A DNA stretch of 36,560 nt from Sphingopyxis sp. (GTDB lineage Bacteria; Pseudomonadota; Alphaproteobacteria; Sphingomonadales; Sphingomonadaceae). Positions 35,041 to 36,560 of the stretch are shown here, piece after piece. The notes under the pieces are model-generated. The model searched no databases, was not told the DNA's origin, and worked only from the letters and a program-made list of their open reading frames with translations. Positions within the stretch are counted from its first letter, which is position 1, and each line of letters opens with the position of its first letter. Where the stretch lies: contig JASBSJ010000034.1 of the NCBI GenBank assembly GCA_030148985.1, forward strand, positions 1 through 36,560, written 5' to 3'. The position numbers and the translations under genes are program-made.

Positions 35041-35178
35041 ATCCTCCCTGTGGCCGAAGGCCATGGGGAGGGGGACCGCGCCCGAAGGGCGTGGTGGAGG
35101 GGCGGCGACGTCGGCGTCCTAGCCCCTCCGTCAGCGCTCCGCGCTGCCACCTCCCCATCGCTGCGCGACAGGGAGGAT
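35041..35178. repeat. Dispersed intergenic palindromic element, copy C
   Basis: Same element and orientation as copy A: starts ATCCTCCCTGTGGCCGAAGG, contains CCATGGGGAGGGGGACCGC, GGTGGTGGAGGGG, CCCCTCCGTCAGCGCT and ends CGACAGGGAGGAT. It lies 35 bp after the CoA-transferase gene. Confidence 0.88.
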
Positions 35179-35223
35179 CGTAACTTGCAGAGTCTGGAAT
35201 CGATCGATTGCTGCCGTTCTTCT

Positions 35224-35339
35224 CCCCTCCCGCAGGCGGGAGGGGTTGGGGGTGGGCAGCGACGGTGCGATGGCCCACCCCGCTGCGACTAACGAACAAA
35301 GTTCGTAAGTCTCGCTACCCCTCCCGCGTGCGGGAGGGG
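35224..35339. repeat. Second type of intergenic palindrome
   Basis: Two hairpins of nearly the same sequence, CCCCTCCCGC-AG-GCGGGAGGGG (35224-35245) and CCCCTCCCGC-GT-GCGGGAGGGG (35318-35339), flank a GGTGGGC/GCCCACC pair and a small ACGAAC-AAA-GTTCGT hairpin (35292-35306). The whole 116-bp block is a nested palindrome, distinct from the ATCCTCCC element. Confidence 0.8.
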
Positions 35340-35589
35340 ATACTCGCGCCCTTTGCCAATGGCAGCTCACCACCCCAAAGCCGACGTCAGCGAAACCGAA
35401 AAATAGCGCTGTCCTACATGGCCGCATCATGCCAGCGTCGGCTCGGCTCTTTGAAATCGCCCGCTTCCGCGAATCGCCGTTAAAGCGACAAAGGAGACAT
35501 TTTTCCTCTGCACATGCGTATCTTTTGTCGCCTTAACACCAGCAAGGACCGGGATGCGACATGAACATACGGGGTTTTTGTGGGACCGC

Positions 35590-35622
35590 AAAAAAGGGGC
35601 GCCACAGCGGACGCCCCCTTTT
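35590..35622 (-). terminator. Intrinsic terminator of the TonB-dependent receptor gene
   Basis: The stem GGGGCG (35596-35601) with CGCCCC (35612-35617) is followed on the minus strand by TTTTTT (complement of 35590-35595), and on the plus strand by CTTTT. It lies 17 bp past the receptor stop and can work in both directions. Confidence 0.85.
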
Positions 35623-35639
35623 CCTGCTTTATCCGAAGG

Positions 35640-36560
35640 TCAGAATTTGACCGTGCCCGTGACAAAGACCTGCCGCGGGTTGCCGTAGAAGGCGGTGAGC
35701 GTGCCCTCGGTGCCGAGCGCCGAAGTCGGCAGGCCATTGCCGCCAAGCGCTGGCACGCCCGTCACCGGATTGACGTTGATGAAGGTGTAGCCCGAGGTCT
35801 TGTACTTCTTGTTCGTCAGATTCTTGCCGAACAGCCCCAGGCTCCAGCGATCGTCGGGCGCGGTATAGACAAGGCTCGCATCCCACAGCGCAAACCCTTT
35901 CTGGTCGATATAGGGGTTGGGGATTTCAAACTGATAGGTCTTGCTGCGCCACGATACGGTGCTGCCCGCATAGAGGTTGCCGTCGCCGACCGGCGTGGTG
36001 TAGCCGAGCGTGCCGCTGGCGGTCCATTTGGGGGTATTCTGCACCTTGCGGAACGCGGCCACATCGGTCGGCACCCCGCCGATATTGGTCACATATTCGC
36101 GATATTCCGCATCGATATAGCCCACCGCCGTGGACAGGCTCAAACGGTCACCACCCGTCAGGAAATCCTGCGCCAGCCGCGCGTTGCTTTCAAATTCCAG
36201 CCCCTTGAACCGCGCCTTGCCCGCATTGGACACGACACCGCAGAAGGATGGCGTCGGCACGCCGCCCACGCTGACGGTGCAGGCGACCGAGCCGGGGATC
36301 TGCACGTCGTTATAGTCGGCATAGAAGCCCGCGACCGCGACATAGAGCGCGCCGTTCATGAAGTTGCCCTTATAGCCCACTTCATAGCTTTTGACGCTTT
36401 CAGGACGGAAGCTCAGGAACGACGCGATCTCGCTATCTTCGCGAATGCCGTTGCCGTTGAGGTCGGGCGCATTGGTGCCCACCCCGCGCGGATCGAAGCC
36501 GCCGCCCTTGAAGCCCTGCGCATAGCTGGCATAGATATTGTGATCGGGCGTCGGCTTGTA
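35640..36560 (-). CDS. TonB-dependent receptor, C-terminal part (N-terminus outside window)
   Basis: An outer-membrane beta-barrel for energy-coupled uptake of iron chelates, vitamins or sugars. Only the last 306 residues are inside the window; the frame is open to base 36560. Barrel phrases include NIYASYAQGFKGGGFDPRG, PESVKSYEVGYKGNFMNGALYVAVAGFYADYNDVQI, NAGKARFKGLEFESNARL and WSLGLFGKNLTNKKYK, and the protein ends with the aromatic outer-membrane signal VTGTVKF. The plug and TonB box are not visible. The substrate cannot be told from this part. A GTG at 36482 is an internal codon. Confidence 0.94.
   Translation of the reverse strand, partial: YKPTPDHNIYASYAQGFKGGGFDPRGVGTNAPDLNGNGIREDSEIASFLSFRPESVKSYEVGYKGNFMNGALYVAVAGFYADYNDVQIPGSVACTVSVGGVPTPSFCGVVSNAGKARFKGLEFESNARLAQDFLTGGDRLSLSTAVGYIDAEYREYVTNIGGVPTDVAAFRKVQNTPKWTASGTLGYTTPVGDGNLYAGSTVSWRSKTYQFEIPNPYIDQKGFALWDASLVYTAPDDRWSLGLFGKNLTNKKYKTSGYTFINVNPVTGVPALGGNGLPTSALGTEGTLTAFYGNPRQVFVTGTVKF

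Larger units (their letters stand above)
35179..35639. other. Gene-free gap before the TonB receptor
   Basis: This stretch holds the nested palindrome (35224-35339), an unassigned 140-bp part, an imperfect inverted repeat TTAAAGCGACAAAG (35480-35493) with CTTTTGTCGCCTTAA (35522-35536), and the bidirectional terminator. No frame has coding character and no tRNA is seen. No promoter for a rightward gene is needed here, because the next gene runs leftward. Confidence 0.55.

Noticed and set aside
35480..35746. Small minus-strand open frames in the repeat-rich gap
   Set aside because: They overlap the terminator and the receptor's C-terminus in a different frame and have no ribosome site or family features.

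Overview
The window is a GC-rich (roughly two-thirds G+C by eye) chromosomal segment of an alphaproteobacterium. The order rho, mnmE, mnmG, rsmG, parA, parB with clustered parS sites is the usual alphaproteobacterial partition region near the replication origin. DUF4402 and DUF6489 proteins, a CYP153-like P450, a TonB-dependent receptor and dispersed palindromic intergenic repeats point to Sphingomonadales, most likely Sphingopyxis or a close relative. This assignment is inferred from recognised families, not from a database search.

Layout. 1-5065: 3' part of rho, a TerC-family membrane protein with a clear terminator, a frameshifted DUF1489 gene, a leftward dienelactone hydrolase/NTF2-like pair, then DUF6489 and mnmE. 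5066-9825: mnmG, rsmG, parA and parB, with three identical 16-bp parS sites (one between genes, two inside the mnmG and rsmG reading frames). 9826-14406: a compact surface-fibre locus made of a DUF4402 pilin-like protein, a periplasmic chaperone and an unusual usher-like outer-membrane protein, with a structured leader and hairpins around the pilin gene. 14648-18474: a UDP-galactopyranose-mutase-like flavoprotein, a GtrA-type membrane protein and a large GT-C/STT3-like membrane protein, probably an envelope glycan or lipid-linked sugar module. 18482-23732: Tat-type MsrB, P450, a Na+-efflux-type ABC exporter and queG. 23881-26371: lipoprotein plus EI24 pair, adenosine kinase and a small membrane protein behind an EcfG-like stress promoter. 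26375-30019 (leftward): tsaD, gpsA and a polysaccharide flippase. 30083-32644: hemC, hemD and a Mic60/mitofilin-like membrane protein. 32690-35006: glutaryl-CoA dehydrogenase and a class III CoA-transferase, likely a glutarate pathway. 35007-35639: repeats and a terminator. 35640-36560: C-terminal part of a TonB-dependent receptor.

The genes fall into short operons, many joined by 4-bp ATGA overlaps. Most are core functions (transcription termination, tRNA modification, chromosome segregation, haem synthesis). The accessory interest lies in the fibre locus, the flavoprotein-GtrA-GT-C trio, the coding-sequence parS sites, an apparent CTG start for mnmE, and a family of intergenic palindromes present in three copies. 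I found no rRNA, tRNA, CRISPR array, insertion sequence or prophage.
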